Source: Flavobacterium sp. (GTDB taxonomy: Bacteria > Bacteroidota > Bacteroidia > Flavobacteriales > Flavobacteriaceae). From it: a stretch of DNA of 64,000 bases. The stretch covers positions 28,572-92,571 of the forward strand of contig NZ_JAMWYY010000004.1 of NCBI RefSeq assembly GCF_024305175.1. The letters run 5' to 3'. The stretch's first letter is position 1; every line of letters starts with the position of its first letter. Below, piece by piece: positions 8,206 to 16,900 of this stretch. The position numbers were made by a program, and so were the translations under genes. The notes under the pieces were generated by a model. It did no database searches and had not been told where the DNA came from. It saw nothing but the letters and a program-made list of their open reading frames with translations.

Positions 8206-8613
8206 TTATTTCAGTATTAGGTGCCTTCTTCCGTCAGGCAAAATTTTTATGGTTACAGAAGAATGATCTAAGGGTATAAGGTTAGGCGTTTTTTCAGGCC
8301 ATTCAATAAAACACATATTACCGGAATAGAAATATTCATCCATACCCATATCATAGGCTTCTTCCTCAGTATTCAGCCTGTAAAGGTCAAAATGATATAA
8401 GGTTCTGCCGTCTTCGGTTTCATACTCATTTACAAGCGAAAATGTAGGGCTCGATGTTATATCTTTAACCCCTAACTGCCTGGCAATGGCTTTTATCAGG
8501 GTTGTTTTACCTGCACCCATACCTGCATGAAATAAAACCGTTTGCTTTAGCCCGGCCTCTAAAATTTTTTTAGCAGCCAGGTCTATCTCGGCGAGCGAAA
8601 ACGTAAATTCCAT
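8206..8613 (-). CDS. tsaE: tRNA threonylcarbamoyladenosine biosynthesis ATPase TsaE
   Basis: 135 residues from the ATG at 8613. TsaE is the ATPase that works with TsaB and TsaD to make the t6A modification at position 37 of ANN-decoding tRNAs. Walker A is HAGMGAGKTTLIK (29-41), and DITSSPTFSLVNEY (51-64) and FIEWPEK (102-108) are family signatures. A longer frame begins at 8646, but it would overlap porX and the extra residues (MCLTQNKRFRD) are not TsaE-like, so I chose 8613. It lies 13 bases after porX and is almost certainly in its operon. Length is typical. Confidence 0.93.
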   Translation of the reverse strand: MEFTFSLAEIDLAAKKILEAGLKQTVLFHAGMGAGKTTLIKAIARQLGVKDITSSPTFSLVNEYETEDGRTLYHFDLYRLNTEEEAYDMGMDEYFYSGNMCFIEWPEKTPNLIPLDHSSVTIKILPDGRRHLILK

Positions 8614-8626
8614 ATCTCTGAACCGC

Positions 8627-10177
8627 TTATTTTGGGTTAAACACAAGAAATGGTATTATCATCTCTTCCAGAGAAATACCGCCATGCTGATAAGTATTCC
8701 TGTAATAACTCACGTAGTGGTTAAAGTTATTTACATAAGCAAGGAAAAGGTCGTTCTTGGCAAAAATGAAAGAGCTGCTCATGTTTATAGCTGGCAGTTG
8801 TATACTTTTAGGATCTTTAACATGATAAACATCCTTCTCTTCATAGGTAAGGCTGCGCCCTGTTTTATAGCGCAGGTTAAGGCTGGTATTCCTGTCGCCA
8901 ATAACCTTGCTTGGGTTTTTCACATTAATAGTACCGTGGTCTGTAGTAATGATAAGCTTAAATCCTGCCAGTTGTGCCTGCTGTATAATTTCGAGCAGCG
9001 GCGAGTTGCGGAACCAGCTTAATGTAAGTGAACGATAAGCCTTGTCATTACTTGCAAGCTCTTTTACAACATCCATTTCGGTTTTGGCATGCGAAAGCAT
9101 ATCCACAAAATTGTAAACAACAGTTGTAAGGTCGTTACTTTTTAGGCCTTTAAAGTTTTCTACCAGTTTCTTCCCGTCTTTAAAATTGGTAATCTTGTAG
9201 TATTCCTGCTTTATTTTAAGGCCCAGCCTTTTAAGCTGCTCAGTTAAAAATTCAGCTTCATACATGTTCTTACCGCCATCATCAATATCATTTTTCCAGT
9301 ATTGTGGCAGTTTTTTCTCCATTTCTAAAGGTGTAAGCCCCGAAAAAATAGCATTACGTGCATATTGTGTGGCAGTGGGCAGTATGGAGTAGTATGCCGA
9401 TTCTTTTTCAAGTTTGTAGTAGTTATTTACAACTCCTTCAAAAGCTTTCCACTGGTCGTAGCGCAGGTTATCTATAACAACAAACAATATCGGCTGTTTC
9501 TTCTGTATTTCGGGCACTACCAGTTCCCGGAACAGGTTGTGTGAGAGTACGGGCTTATCTGCTTTAGGCTCAAACCAGTCTTCATAATTTTTCTCTATAA
9601 ACTTCCCAAATTGCGAATTAGCTTCCTGTTTTTGCGATTCCAGTATTTCAACCATACTGTGGTCTTCAATATTTTCGAGTTCCATTTCCCAGAAAACAAG
9701 GCGCTTGTACATATCTACCCAGTCTTCCCAACTGTTTACCATAGCAAGGTCCATAGCAATTTTGCGGAACTCTTTCTGGTAGTCAAGGGTTGTTTTTTCA
9801 GAAACAAGGCGCGAGTTATCAAGATTCTTTTTGAGGCTAAGCAGTATCTGGTTAGGGTTTACCGGCTTTATGAGGTAATCGGCAATTTTAGAGCCTATGG
9901 CTTCTTCCATTATATATTCTTCCTCGCTTTTGGTAATCATAATTACCGGCACAGATGACTTTATCTCCTTAATTTCCGAAAGTGTTTCAAGGCCGCTAAG
10001 CCCCGGCATATTTTCATCAAGAAAGACAATGTCGAAATTTTCATCCCTGAAAAGCTCTATGGCATCCTGCCCGTTATTTGCGGTAGTAACCTTGTAGTTT
10101 TTCTTTTCAAGGAAAAGTATATGGGGTTTCAGCATATCTATCTCATCATCAACCCAGAGTATTTTTATCTCATTCAT
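8627..10177 (-). CDS. porX: PorX: type IX secretion regulator, receiver plus PglZ domain
   Basis: 516 residues. In Porphyromonas and relatives PorX regulates T9SS genes and works with the PorY sensor. Residues 1-120 form a CheY-like receiver: acidic pair at D10-D11, phosphoacceptor D54 (IVFLDENMP) and K104 in LIKPVN. After a helical linker (about 125-205), residues 215-516 form a PglZ domain of the alkaline phosphatase superfamily, with VVIDNLRYDQW (233-243), the SILPTATQYARN stretch holding the candidate nucleophile threonine, and a metal-binding ITTDHGT. There is no DNA-binding domain, as is usual for PorX. Co-operonic with tsaE. No porY lies nearby. No clear -7 box upstream in the 169-base gap. 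Confidence 0.95.
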   Translation of the reverse strand: MNEIKILWVDDEIDMLKPHILFLEKKNYKVTTANNGQDAIELFRDENFDIVFLDENMPGLSGLETLSEIKEIKSSVPVIMITKSEEEYIMEEAIGSKIADYLIKPVNPNQILLSLKKNLDNSRLVSEKTTLDYQKEFRKIAMDLAMVNSWEDWVDMYKRLVFWEMELENIEDHSMVEILESQKQEANSQFGKFIEKNYEDWFEPKADKPVLSHNLFRELVVPEIQKKQPILFVVIDNLRYDQWKAFEGVVNNYYKLEKESAYYSILPTATQYARNAIFSGLTPLEMEKKLPQYWKNDIDDGGKNMYEAEFLTEQLKRLGLKIKQEYYKITNFKDGKKLVENFKGLKSNDLTTVVYNFVDMLSHAKTEMDVVKELASNDKAYRSLTLSWFRNSPLLEIIQQAQLAGFKLIITTDHGTINVKNPSKVIGDRNTSLNLRYKTGRSLTYEEKDVYHVKDPKSIQLPAINMSSSFIFAKNDLFLAYVNNFNHYVSYYRNTYQHGGISLEEMIIPFLVFNPK

Positions 10178-10280
10178 ATTTTATGAGTGAATTTTCGTTC
10201 AATAAATTAGCATGCAAGTTAAATGTATTTAACGATTTTTGTGCTAATTATTTTATAAAAAAAGAGGTGCTTTTAAATAA

Positions 10281-10312
10281 AAAGGCCTGCAAAAATTACT
10301 TTGCAGACCTTT
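10281..10312 (-). terminator. Rho-independent terminator after the 90-residue secreted protein gene
   Basis: CTGCAAA pairs with TTTGCAG, extended across one mismatch by AAAGG with CCTTT; the loop is about 5 bases. On the minus strand the stem is followed by TTTTTATTT. It lies 35 bases after the stop at 10347. Confidence 0.75.
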
Positions 10313-10346
10313 CCTCCAATAACCTAAGTAACAAAAAATAACGTTA

Positions 10347-10619
10347 TTATTGTTTTTCAGGCTTGCTTGAAGTTTTTCCTGTTGATGTAGTATTATCCGA
10401 AGATGATTTTTCTTTATCTTTTCTTCGGGTTGCTTCTGATTTAGAAGACTGATTTTCATTATGCTTTTTACGCTCATTCTGTGCCATTCGCTCATCCATG
10501 ACAACCTGTCTGTGTGTTATAGCAGGAGGCTGCTTTTGGATGTTATCCTGCTCTTCCTGCGCAAGTGCCGGTAATGTAAATGCTAAGAATGCACACGCTA
10601 TGTAAAAAAGCAGCTTCAT
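10347..10619 (-). CDS. Small secreted, highly charged protein
   Basis: 90 residues. Signal peptide MKLLFYIACAFLAFTLPALA with cleavage before QEEQ (after about residue 20). The mature 70 residues are very hydrophilic, first Gln/Asn-rich and then a Lys/Ser/Thr/Glu-rich tail (about 50-90) with low complexity, so it is probably disordered. No cysteines and no known motif. It might be an abundant periplasmic or surface peptide. The gene has its own terminator downstream and diverges from the HD hydrolase gene. I do not recognise the family; coding status is supported by the intact signal peptide and the terminator. Confidence 0.65.
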   Translation of the reverse strand: MKLLFYIACAFLAFTLPALAQEEQDNIQKQPPAITHRQVVMDERMAQNERKKHNENQSSKSEATRRKDKEKSSSDNTTSTGKTSSKPEKQ

Positions 10620-10759
10620 TTCTAATGGTTTTATACTATAAAATTAATTAATAGAGTACTAATACTAAAATATTTTATTGACATTAACCCCGGTTTAACG
10701 CTACTTAATAAATGGCGTTAATAACCTTACATACTGAGTTAAAATTATTGTTGTGCCGC

Positions 10760-10786
10760 TTGCAAAGGCTATGTTTACTATATTTG
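10760..10786 (+). promoter_or_regulatory. Promoter of the HD hydrolase gene (TTG ... TATATTTG)
   Basis: TTG at 10760-10762 and TATATTTG at 10779-10786 are 16 bases apart. Transcription should begin near 10791, downstream of the first in-frame ATG (10712), which argues for the GTG start at 10805. Confidence 0.6.
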
Positions 10787-10804
10787 TTAAAAATTTGCCT
10801 TATA

Positions 10805-12049
10805 GTGAGCAATATCAACAAGCTAAAAATACTTAACGACCCTATTTACGGGTTTATCTCTATAACCAATCCGCTGATTTATGACCTTATACAGCACCCT
10901 TATTTTCAGCGTTTAAGGCGCATATCGCAAATGGGTATGTCTTACCTTGTTTACCCGGGTGCGCATCACACCCGCTTTCATCATGCGCTGGGCTGTATGC
11001 ACATAATGCAAAAGGCAGTTCAGGTACTTAAATTTAAAGGTGTAGAAATTTCTGAAGAAGAAGAAAGGGCACTTTGCATTGCTATACTGCTGCACGATAT
11101 AGGCCACGGGCCTTTTTCGCATGCCATGGAACACAGTATTGTAGAGGATGTAAGCCACGAAAAAATTTCTCTGCTTTTTATGGACAGGCTGAATGAAGAA
11201 TTTGGCGGGCAATTATCTCTGGCAATAAAAATTTTTAAGGGGGAATACCACAGGAAGTTCATGCTCCAGTTAATATCAAGCCAGTTGGATATGGACAGGA
11301 TGGATTACCTGAAACGTGACAGCTTTTACAGTGGTGTTGCCGAAGGTAATATAAACTCCGAAAGACTGATACAAATGATGAATGTTGATAATGATGTATT
11401 GGTAATAGAGGAAAAGGGTATATATTCGGTAGAAAAGTTTTTAGTGGCAAGAAGGCTTATGTACTGGCAGGCCTACCTGCACAAAACAAGCGTTGCTGCC
11501 GAGCTTATACTCACAAAAATCTTAAAACGTGCAAAAGAGCTTACTCAAAATGGCATTACACTGCCCTGCAGCAACCCATTACAGTATTTCTTGAGAAACC
11601 GCATAAGCCTTGAAGATTTTAATAATAATGTATTAGGCACTTTTGCAAGGCTTGATGATTTTGATATAATAAGCGCTATTAAAGAGTGGCAGTTTAATGA
11701 TGATTTTGTACTTGCCGAACTGAGCAGGATGATTATTAACCGCGACCTTTTAAAAATAAGGCTGCAGGCAGAAAAACCTGATAAGGTAAAGCTTGCGGAA
11801 ACAAAAGCGGCAGTATGTGAGTTGTTCGGGATAACAGAAATAGAAGCCGATTATTTTGTTTTTAAAGGAAAAATAAAAAACCAGGCCTATAACAAAACAG
11901 GAGAGCCTATACATATATTGCGGAAAGACGGCGTGGTGGAAGATGTAGCAGATGCATCTGACCAATTGAACTTAAAGGCATTAAGTAAGCCTGTAACCAA
12001 ATATTATATGTGTTTTCCAAAACAGCTTTTGGAAAAAGCACTGATTTAA
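10805..12049 (+). CDS. HD-domain phosphohydrolase (dNTPase/SAMHD1-like)
   Basis: 414 residues from the GTG at 10805. The frame is open further upstream to an ATG at 10712, but that part (TELKLLLCRLQRLCLL) is unlike the family and lies before the predicted transcription start, so GTG is preferred; the protein then begins VSNINKLKILNDPIYG. Metal-binding motifs: HHTRFHHALG with H60, LLHDIGHGPFSH with the HD dyad at residues 97-98, and DMDRMDYLKRD with a further Asp. The family hydrolyses dNTPs or related phosphoesters. It is followed after 23 bases by lpxD, which may have its own promoter. Substrate unknown. Confidence 0.88.
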   Translation: MSNINKLKILNDPIYGFISITNPLIYDLIQHPYFQRLRRISQMGMSYLVYPGAHHTRFHHALGCMHIMQKAVQVLKFKGVEISEEEERALCIAILLHDIGHGPFSHAMEHSIVEDVSHEKISLLFMDRLNEEFGGQLSLAIKIFKGEYHRKFMLQLISSQLDMDRMDYLKRDSFYSGVAEGNINSERLIQMMNVDNDVLVIEEKGIYSVEKFLVARRLMYWQAYLHKTSVAAELILTKILKRAKELTQNGITLPCSNPLQYFLRNRISLEDFNNNVLGTFARLDDFDIISAIKEWQFNDDFVLAELSRMIINRDLLKIRLQAEKPDKVKLAETKAAVCELFGITEIEADYFVFKGKIKNQAYNKTGEPIHILRKDGVVEDVADASDQLNLKALSKPVTKYYMCFPKQLLEKALI

Positions 12050-12059
12050 TATAATTTTA

Positions 12060-12067
12060 TATTTTTG
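12060..12067 (+). promoter_or_regulatory. -7 promoter element (TATTTTTG) immediately before lpxD
   Basis: TATTTTTG ends 5 bases before the lpxD ATG, so transcription would start at or beside the start codon. A TTG at 12029-12031 is 28 bases upstream, longer than usual, so this is tentative. Confidence 0.4.
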
Positions 12068-12072
12068 TCGGG

Positions 12073-13101
12073 ATGAAATTTACAGCAGAACAAATAGCAG
12101 GCATTCTGGAAGGCGAAGTTGTGGGCAATCCGCATGCCGAAGTATATAAGCTTGCAAAAATAGAGGAGGGCAGCGAGGGTTCGCTTACCTTTCTTTCCAA
12201 TCCTAAATACCAGCAGTACATATATTCTACACAGGCATCCATAGCCATTGTTAACCGTTCTTTTGAACCGGAAACAGAAATAAGCACCACACTTATAAAG
12301 GTTGATGACGCTTATAAATCATTCACTAAGCTGCTGGAGTACTACAACCAGGTAAAACTAATGAAAAGCGGTATAGAGCAGCCTTCGTTTATATCTGATA
12401 ACGTAACATATGGCGAAAACTTATACCTGGGTGCATTTTGTTATATAGGCAAAAATGTAAAAATCGGTAACAATGTAAAGATTTACCCTAACAGTTTTGT
12501 AGGTGATAATGTTACTATTGGAGACGGCTCTATACTTTTTGCAGGTGTAAGGATTTATTCTGAAACTGAAATAGGCAAAAACTGTACGATACATTCAGGC
12601 TCTATTGTAGGGTCTGACGGATTTGGCTTTACGCCAAATGAAGAAGGTGTTTATAGTAAAGTACCCCAGATAGGCAATGTAATTTTAGAGGATAACGTAG
12701 ATGTTGGCGCCTGCACCACTATAGACAGGGCAACACTTGGCTCTACAATTATAAAAAAAGGTGTAAAGCTTGATAACCAAATACAGATTGCCCATAATGT
12801 TTATATTGGTGAAAATACAGTAATAGCATCGCAAACCGGTATTGCGGGTTCAACCAAAATTGGGAAGAACTGTATTATTGGCGGACAGGTTGGTATTGTA
12901 GGCCATATTACCATAGGCAATAACGTACGCATACAGGCACAATCAGGCGTTGGCAGGAGCATACCTGACGGAGAAGCCATACAGGGAAGCCCTGCACTGG
13001 GCTATTCCGATTTTAATAAATCATACGTACACTTTAAAAATCTTCCTAAAATAGTAGCTGATATAGAAGATATTAAGCAACGAAACAAACAACAAAACTA
13101 A
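12073..13101 (+). CDS. lpxD: UDP-3-O-acylglucosamine N-acyltransferase LpxD
   Basis: 342 residues. LpxD adds the second 3-hydroxyacyl chain, from acyl-ACP, to the 2-amino group of UDP-3-O-acyl-glucosamine in lipid A synthesis, on the cytoplasmic side. The N-terminal domain (1-100, with GSLTFLSNPKY) binds uridine. Residues 105-290 are hexapeptide repeats of a left-handed beta helix (KIGNNVKI, TIGDGS). The catalytic histidine is H241 in IQIAHNVYIG, and the second conserved histidine is H278 in GHITIG. A C-terminal helix (about 312-342) ends the protein. First gene of the run lpxD, lpxC/fabZ, lpxA, efp and a second lpxD-like gene, with gaps of 11-23 bases up to efp. Confidence 0.95.
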   Translation: MKFTAEQIAGILEGEVVGNPHAEVYKLAKIEEGSEGSLTFLSNPKYQQYIYSTQASIAIVNRSFEPETEISTTLIKVDDAYKSFTKLLEYYNQVKLMKSGIEQPSFISDNVTYGENLYLGAFCYIGKNVKIGNNVKIYPNSFVGDNVTIGDGSILFAGVRIYSETEIGKNCTIHSGSIVGSDGFGFTPNEEGVYSKVPQIGNVILEDNVDVGACTTIDRATLGSTIIKKGVKLDNQIQIAHNVYIGENTVIASQTGIAGSTKIGKNCIIGGQVGIVGHITIGNNVRIQAQSGVGRSIPDGEAIQGSPALGYSDFNKSYVHFKNLPKIVADIEDIKQRNKQQN

Positions 13102-13114
13102 ACTGAGAACTATA

Positions 13115-14503
13115 ATGGTTAAGCAAACCACAATAAAAAGCGAAATTTCTTTAAAAGGGGTTGGGCTGCATACCGGTAAAGAAGTTACCATGACTTTTAA
13201 GCCTGCACCAATAAACAACGGTTTTACTTTTGTAAGAGTAGACCTTGAAGGCCAGCCGATTGTAGAAGCTGACGCCAACTATGTTGTAAATACACAGCGT
13301 GGAACGAACCTTGAAAAAAAAGGTGTTAAGATACAAACATCAGAACACGTGCTTGCCGCTTTTGTTGGCTGCGATGTTGATAATGTAATCATTGAGCTTG
13401 ATGCATCTGAACCGCCAATTATGGATGGTTCATCTAAGTTTTTTGTTGAAGCTATAGAAAAGGTTGGTATTGAAGAGCAGGATGCCGAGCGTAAAGTATA
13501 TACGGTTAAAGAAGTAATATCTTATACGGACGAAACTACAGGCAGCGAAATTATAGTTATGCCTGCGGATGATTATCAGGTTACCGCCATGGTAGATTTT
13601 GGTACAAAAGTGCTTGGCACACAAAACGCCACACTTAAAAACATAAAAGACTTTAAAACAGAAATTGCAGATTCAAGAACGTTCAGCTTTTTGCACGAGC
13701 TTGAAGCCCTGCTTGATAACGGCTTAATTAAAGGGGGAGACCTTAACAACGCTATAGTATATGTTGATAAGGAAATTTCTCCTGAAACAATGGAAAACCT
13801 TAAAAAAGCCTTTGGTAAAGAAGACCTTACGGTAAAACCGAATGGTATACTGGATAACCTTACGCTGCATTACCCTAACGAGGCTGCACGCCACAAATTG
13901 CTTGATGTGATAGGCGACCTTGCATTAGTAGGTATCAGGATTAAAGGGAAGGTTATCGCCAACAAGCCCGGGCATTTTGTTAATACACAATTTGCAAAAA
14001 AACTATCTAAAATTATAAAAATAGAACAGCGCAACCAGGTTCCGGTATATGACCTTAACCAGGAACCATTAATGGATGTAAACAAGATTATGAGCATGCT
14101 GCCCCACAGGCCGCCGTTCCTTTTAGTTGATAAAATACTTGAAATGAGCGACAGCCATGTAGTAGGGCTTAAAAATGTTACCATGAACGAGAGCTTTTTT
14201 GTGGGGCATTTCCCCGGGGCTCCCGTTATGCCGGGCGTGCTTATAGTAGAGGCTATGGCGCAAACAGGGGGTATCCTTATACTTAGCTCTGTGCCAGATC
14301 CTGAAAATTATCTTACTTATTTCATGAAAATTGACAATGTAAGGTTTAAGCAAAAAGTATTGCCGGGAGATACATTGGTATTTAAGTGCGATCTTATTTC
14401 GCCTATACGAAGGGGTATTTGCCACATGCAGGCTAATGCTTATGCCAATGGCAGACTTGTTGCTGAGGCCGAACTAATGGCCCAGATTGTCAAAAACAGC
14501 TAA
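13115..14503 (+). CDS. lpxC/fabZ: Bifunctional LpxC deacetylase / FabZ dehydratase
   Basis: 462 residues. Residues 1-305 are LpxC, the zinc deacetylase that commits UDP-3-O-acyl-GlcNAc to lipid A: zinc ligands H78 (SEHVLAAF), H260 and D264 (RHKLLDVIGDL), with H287 (KPGHFVNT) as the family's catalytic His. Residues 315-462 are FabZ, a hot-dog-fold 3-hydroxyacyl-ACP dehydratase, with H365 in GHFPGAPVMPG and E379 in VEAMAQTGG. Both active sites look complete. This fusion is characteristic of Bacteroidetes and ties lipid A commitment to fatty acid elongation in one chain. It lies 13 bases after lpxD and 11 before lpxA. Confidence 0.96.
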   Translation: MVKQTTIKSEISLKGVGLHTGKEVTMTFKPAPINNGFTFVRVDLEGQPIVEADANYVVNTQRGTNLEKKGVKIQTSEHVLAAFVGCDVDNVIIELDASEPPIMDGSSKFFVEAIEKVGIEEQDAERKVYTVKEVISYTDETTGSEIIVMPADDYQVTAMVDFGTKVLGTQNATLKNIKDFKTEIADSRTFSFLHELEALLDNGLIKGGDLNNAIVYVDKEISPETMENLKKAFGKEDLTVKPNGILDNLTLHYPNEAARHKLLDVIGDLALVGIRIKGKVIANKPGHFVNTQFAKKLSKIIKIEQRNQVPVYDLNQEPLMDVNKIMSMLPHRPPFLLVDKILEMSDSHVVGLKNVTMNESFFVGHFPGAPVMPGVLIVEAMAQTGGILILSSVPDPENYLTYFMKIDNVRFKQKVLPGDTLVFKCDLISPIRRGICHMQANAYANGRLVAEAELMAQIVKNS

Positions 14504-14514
14504 AACAGAATTGT

Positions 14515-15300
14515 ATGAATCAACCGTTAGCATACGTTCATCCGGGGGCAAAAATTGCCAAAAACGTGGTGATAGAACCATTTACAACCATCCATAATAA
14601 TGTGGAGATAGGCGAGGGTACCTGGATAGGATCAAACGTTACTATAATGGAGGGCGCCAGGATTGGCAAGAATTGTAACATTTTTCCGGGTGCGGTAATT
14701 TCTGCCGTACCACAGGACCTAAAATTCGGAGGTGAAGATTCACTTGCAATAATAGGTGATAACTGCACTGTACGCGAATGTGTTACCATCAATAGGGGTA
14801 CTGTTGCTTCGGGTGTAACCAAACTCGGTAACAACTGCCTTATTATGGCTACTGCCCACATAGCACATGACTGCCACATAGGCGATAATGCCATTATTGT
14901 AAATGGTGTTGCACTTGCAGGGCATGTTACCGTTGGCAGCTATGCCATTATTGGAGGGCTTGCAGCAGTACACCAGTTTATCAGTATAGGAGACCACGCC
15001 ATGATTTCCGGAGGGTCTTTAGTGCGTAAAGATGTACCGCCATTTACAAAAGCAGCCAAAGAGCCGCTCTCTTATGTAGGTATAAACTCTATAGGGCTAA
15101 GGCGCAGGGGCTTTACACCTGAAAAGATAAGGGAAATACAGGATATCTACAGGATATTATACCAAAAGAACTATAACACTACACAGGCTTTAAGCCTTAT
15201 AGAAGCCGAAATGGAGGCAACACCTGAGCGTGATGAGATTATTCTTTTTATCAGGAACTCATCGCGTGGTATTATGAAAGGTTATACAGGCATTTACTAA
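14515..15300 (+). CDS. lpxA: UDP-N-acetylglucosamine O-acyltransferase LpxA
   Basis: 261 residues. LpxA performs the first step of lipid A synthesis, moving a 3-hydroxyacyl chain from ACP to the 3-OH of UDP-GlcNAc. Hexapeptide repeats fill residues 8-185 (EIGEGTWIGS, RIGKNCNIFP). The active-site region is MATAHIAHDCHIGD, with H118 matching the catalytic histidine of E. coli LpxA and H115 its neighbour. VPQDLKFGGE (65-74) is a family motif. The C-terminal helical domain (about 190-261) is present and the length matches the family. It follows the deacetylase gene by 11 bases, so lpxC and lpxA should be made together. Confidence 0.95.
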   Translation: MNQPLAYVHPGAKIAKNVVIEPFTTIHNNVEIGEGTWIGSNVTIMEGARIGKNCNIFPGAVISAVPQDLKFGGEDSLAIIGDNCTVRECVTINRGTVASGVTKLGNNCLIMATAHIAHDCHIGDNAIIVNGVALAGHVTVGSYAIIGGLAAVHQFISIGDHAMISGGSLVRKDVPPFTKAAKEPLSYVGINSIGLRRRGFTPEKIREIQDIYRILYQKNYNTTQALSLIEAEMEATPERDEIILFIRNSSRGIMKGYTGIY

Positions 15301-15322
15301 ACATTTTAATTAAGACAATATA

Positions 15323-15889
15323 ATGGCAAGTACATCAGATATCAGGAACGGGTTATGCATTAAGTATAACAACGATATTTACAAAATTATTGAATTCCTT
15401 CACGTTAAGCCGGGTAAAGGCCCTGCATTTGTAAGGACAAAACTTAAAAGCCTTACAACCGGTAAAGTGCTTGATAATACATTTTCTGCAGGTCATAAAA
15501 TTGAAGATGTAAGGGTAGAAACACACAAATTCCAGTTTTTATACCCTGAGGGAGACCAGTATCACTTTATGCATGCTGAAACGTATGAGCAGATATCGCT
15601 TAACAAGAACATTCTTGATGCCCCGGATCTTTTAAAAGAAGGAGAAAACGTAATGGTAATAATAAATACTGAAACTGATGCGCCACTTTCTGTAGATATG
15701 CCTGCATCTGTTGTGCTGGAAATTACCTATGCAGAGCCGGGTGTTAAAGGCAACACAGCTACTAATGCTACAAAACCTGCAACTGTAGAAACAGGCGCTC
15801 AGGTTAATGTTCCGCTTTTCATTAACGAAGGTGATAAAATTAAAATTGATACTTCTACTTACGCTTATATTGAAAGGGTAAAAGAATAA
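15323..15889 (+). CDS. efp: Translation elongation factor P
   Basis: 188 residues. EF-P enters the ribosomal E site and relieves stalling at polyproline. Three domains are expected and visible: KOW-like (1-65), OB (66-128) and a C-terminal OB-like domain ending in GDKIKIDTSTYAYIERVKE. The loop that reaches the peptidyl transferase centre is HVKPGKGPAF with K32 at the tip, the site of modification in E. coli (K34 there). No modifying enzyme gene adjoins it. Its place between lpxA and the second lpxD-like gene suggests co-transcription with lipid A genes, ended by the hairpin at 15907-15932. Confidence 0.95.
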   Translation: MASTSDIRNGLCIKYNNDIYKIIEFLHVKPGKGPAFVRTKLKSLTTGKVLDNTFSAGHKIEDVRVETHKFQFLYPEGDQYHFMHAETYEQISLNKNILDAPDLLKEGENVMVIINTETDAPLSVDMPASVVLEITYAEPGVKGNTATNATKPATVETGAQVNVPLFINEGDKIKIDTSTYAYIERVKE

Positions 15890-15906
15890 TAAAAAGAATT
15901 TTATAT

Positions 15907-15932
15907 AAATCTGCCGCATAAACGGCAGATTT
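15907..15932 (+). terminator. Terminator after efp
   Basis: Perfect 10-bp stem AAATCTGCCG/CGGCAGATTT around a 6-base loop, followed by CTTATTTTTAG. It starts 17 bases after the efp stop and 57 bases before the second lpxD-like gene, which would therefore need its own promoter or read-through. Confidence 0.75.
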
Positions 15933-15963
15933 CTTATTTTTAGTACGGTTAAAAGTTTTTCTG

Positions 15964-16899
15964 ATGAAGTTTCCTAAAGTTTACCATCTAAAAGAAATAG
16001 CTGCTATTATTAACAGCGAATATGTGGGCGCAGATGATTTCCCGGTACATGGAATGAATGAAATCCATGTGGTTGAGCCGGGCGATATTGTTTTTGTAGA
16101 CCATCCCAAGTACTATGACAAAGCGTTGCAATCGGCAGCTACAATAGTACTTATAAACAAAGAAGTAGAATGCCCCGAAGGTAAAGCGTTGCTGATATCA
16201 GATGACCCTTTCAGGGATTTTAATAAGCTTACTCGCCACTTTATGCCTTTTCAGGCAGCAGGCGCTTCTGTAGCTGCTTCTGCTAAAATAGGTGAGGGTA
16301 CAGTAATACAGCCTAATTCATTTATTGGTAATAATGTAACCATTGGCAAAAACTGCCTGATACACTCTAATGTTTCAGTATATGATAATACCGTAATAGG
16401 CGATAACGTAATTATACACGCCGGTACAGTGCTTGGCGCCGATGCTTTTTATTATAAAAAACGCCCTGAAGGATTTGATCAGCTTCTTTCTGGTGGCAGG
16501 GTTGTTGTTAAGGATAATGTTGGTATAGGTGCACTTTGCACAATTGACAAAGGAGTTACCGGAGATACAACCATCGGCGAGGGCACAAAAATTGATAACC
16601 AGGTACATGTGGGGCATGACACTGTAATAGGTAAAAAATGCCTTATTGCAGCACAAACGGGCATTGCAGGCTGCGTAATTATTGAAGATGAAGTAACAAT
16701 GTGGGGCCAGGTAGGCAGTACAAGCGGCATTACTATTGGCGCTAAAGCAGTAATACAGGCACAATCGGGCATTAGCAAATCGCTGGAAGGCGGTAAAGTT
16801 TATTTCGGCTCTCCGGCAGAAGAATCACGCCAGATGATGAGGCAGCTTATGAATGTGAAAAGGATACCTGAAATTTTTGAAAAACTAAAAGGCAAGTAG
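15964..16899 (+). CDS. Second LpxD-like hexapeptide acyltransferase
   Basis: 311 residues, paralogous to LpxD at 12073-13101. The N-terminal domain is similar but shorter (PGDIVFVDHPKYYDKAL), and residues 100-260 form a hexapeptide beta helix. The LpxD catalytic histidine is kept as H218 (VHVGHDTVIG), but the second conserved histidine of the first copy (H278, GHITIG) is G255 here (SGITIG). The strand also carries MWGQ in place of the IIGGQ of LpxD. It may use another acyl chain or sugar nucleotide, or be a sugar acetyltransferase. The NTF2-like gene starts 2 bases after its stop codon, so the two should be translated together. Confidence 0.8.
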   Translation: MKFPKVYHLKEIAAIINSEYVGADDFPVHGMNEIHVVEPGDIVFVDHPKYYDKALQSAATIVLINKEVECPEGKALLISDDPFRDFNKLTRHFMPFQAAGASVAASAKIGEGTVIQPNSFIGNNVTIGKNCLIHSNVSVYDNTVIGDNVIIHAGTVLGADAFYYKKRPEGFDQLLSGGRVVVKDNVGIGALCTIDKGVTGDTTIGEGTKIDNQVHVGHDTVIGKKCLIAAQTGIAGCVIIEDEVTMWGQVGSTSGITIGAKAVIQAQSGISKSLEGGKVYFGSPAEESRQMMRQLMNVKRIPEIFEKLKGK

Positions 16900-16900
16900 T

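Noticed and set aside
8614..8646. Upstream extension of tsaE
   Set aside because: It overlaps the end of porX, and TsaE proteins begin near MEFTFSL.
10712..10804. Upstream extension of the HD hydrolase gene to an ATG
   Set aside because: The extra residues are Leu/Cys-rich and unlike the family, and the predicted promoter lies inside this extension.
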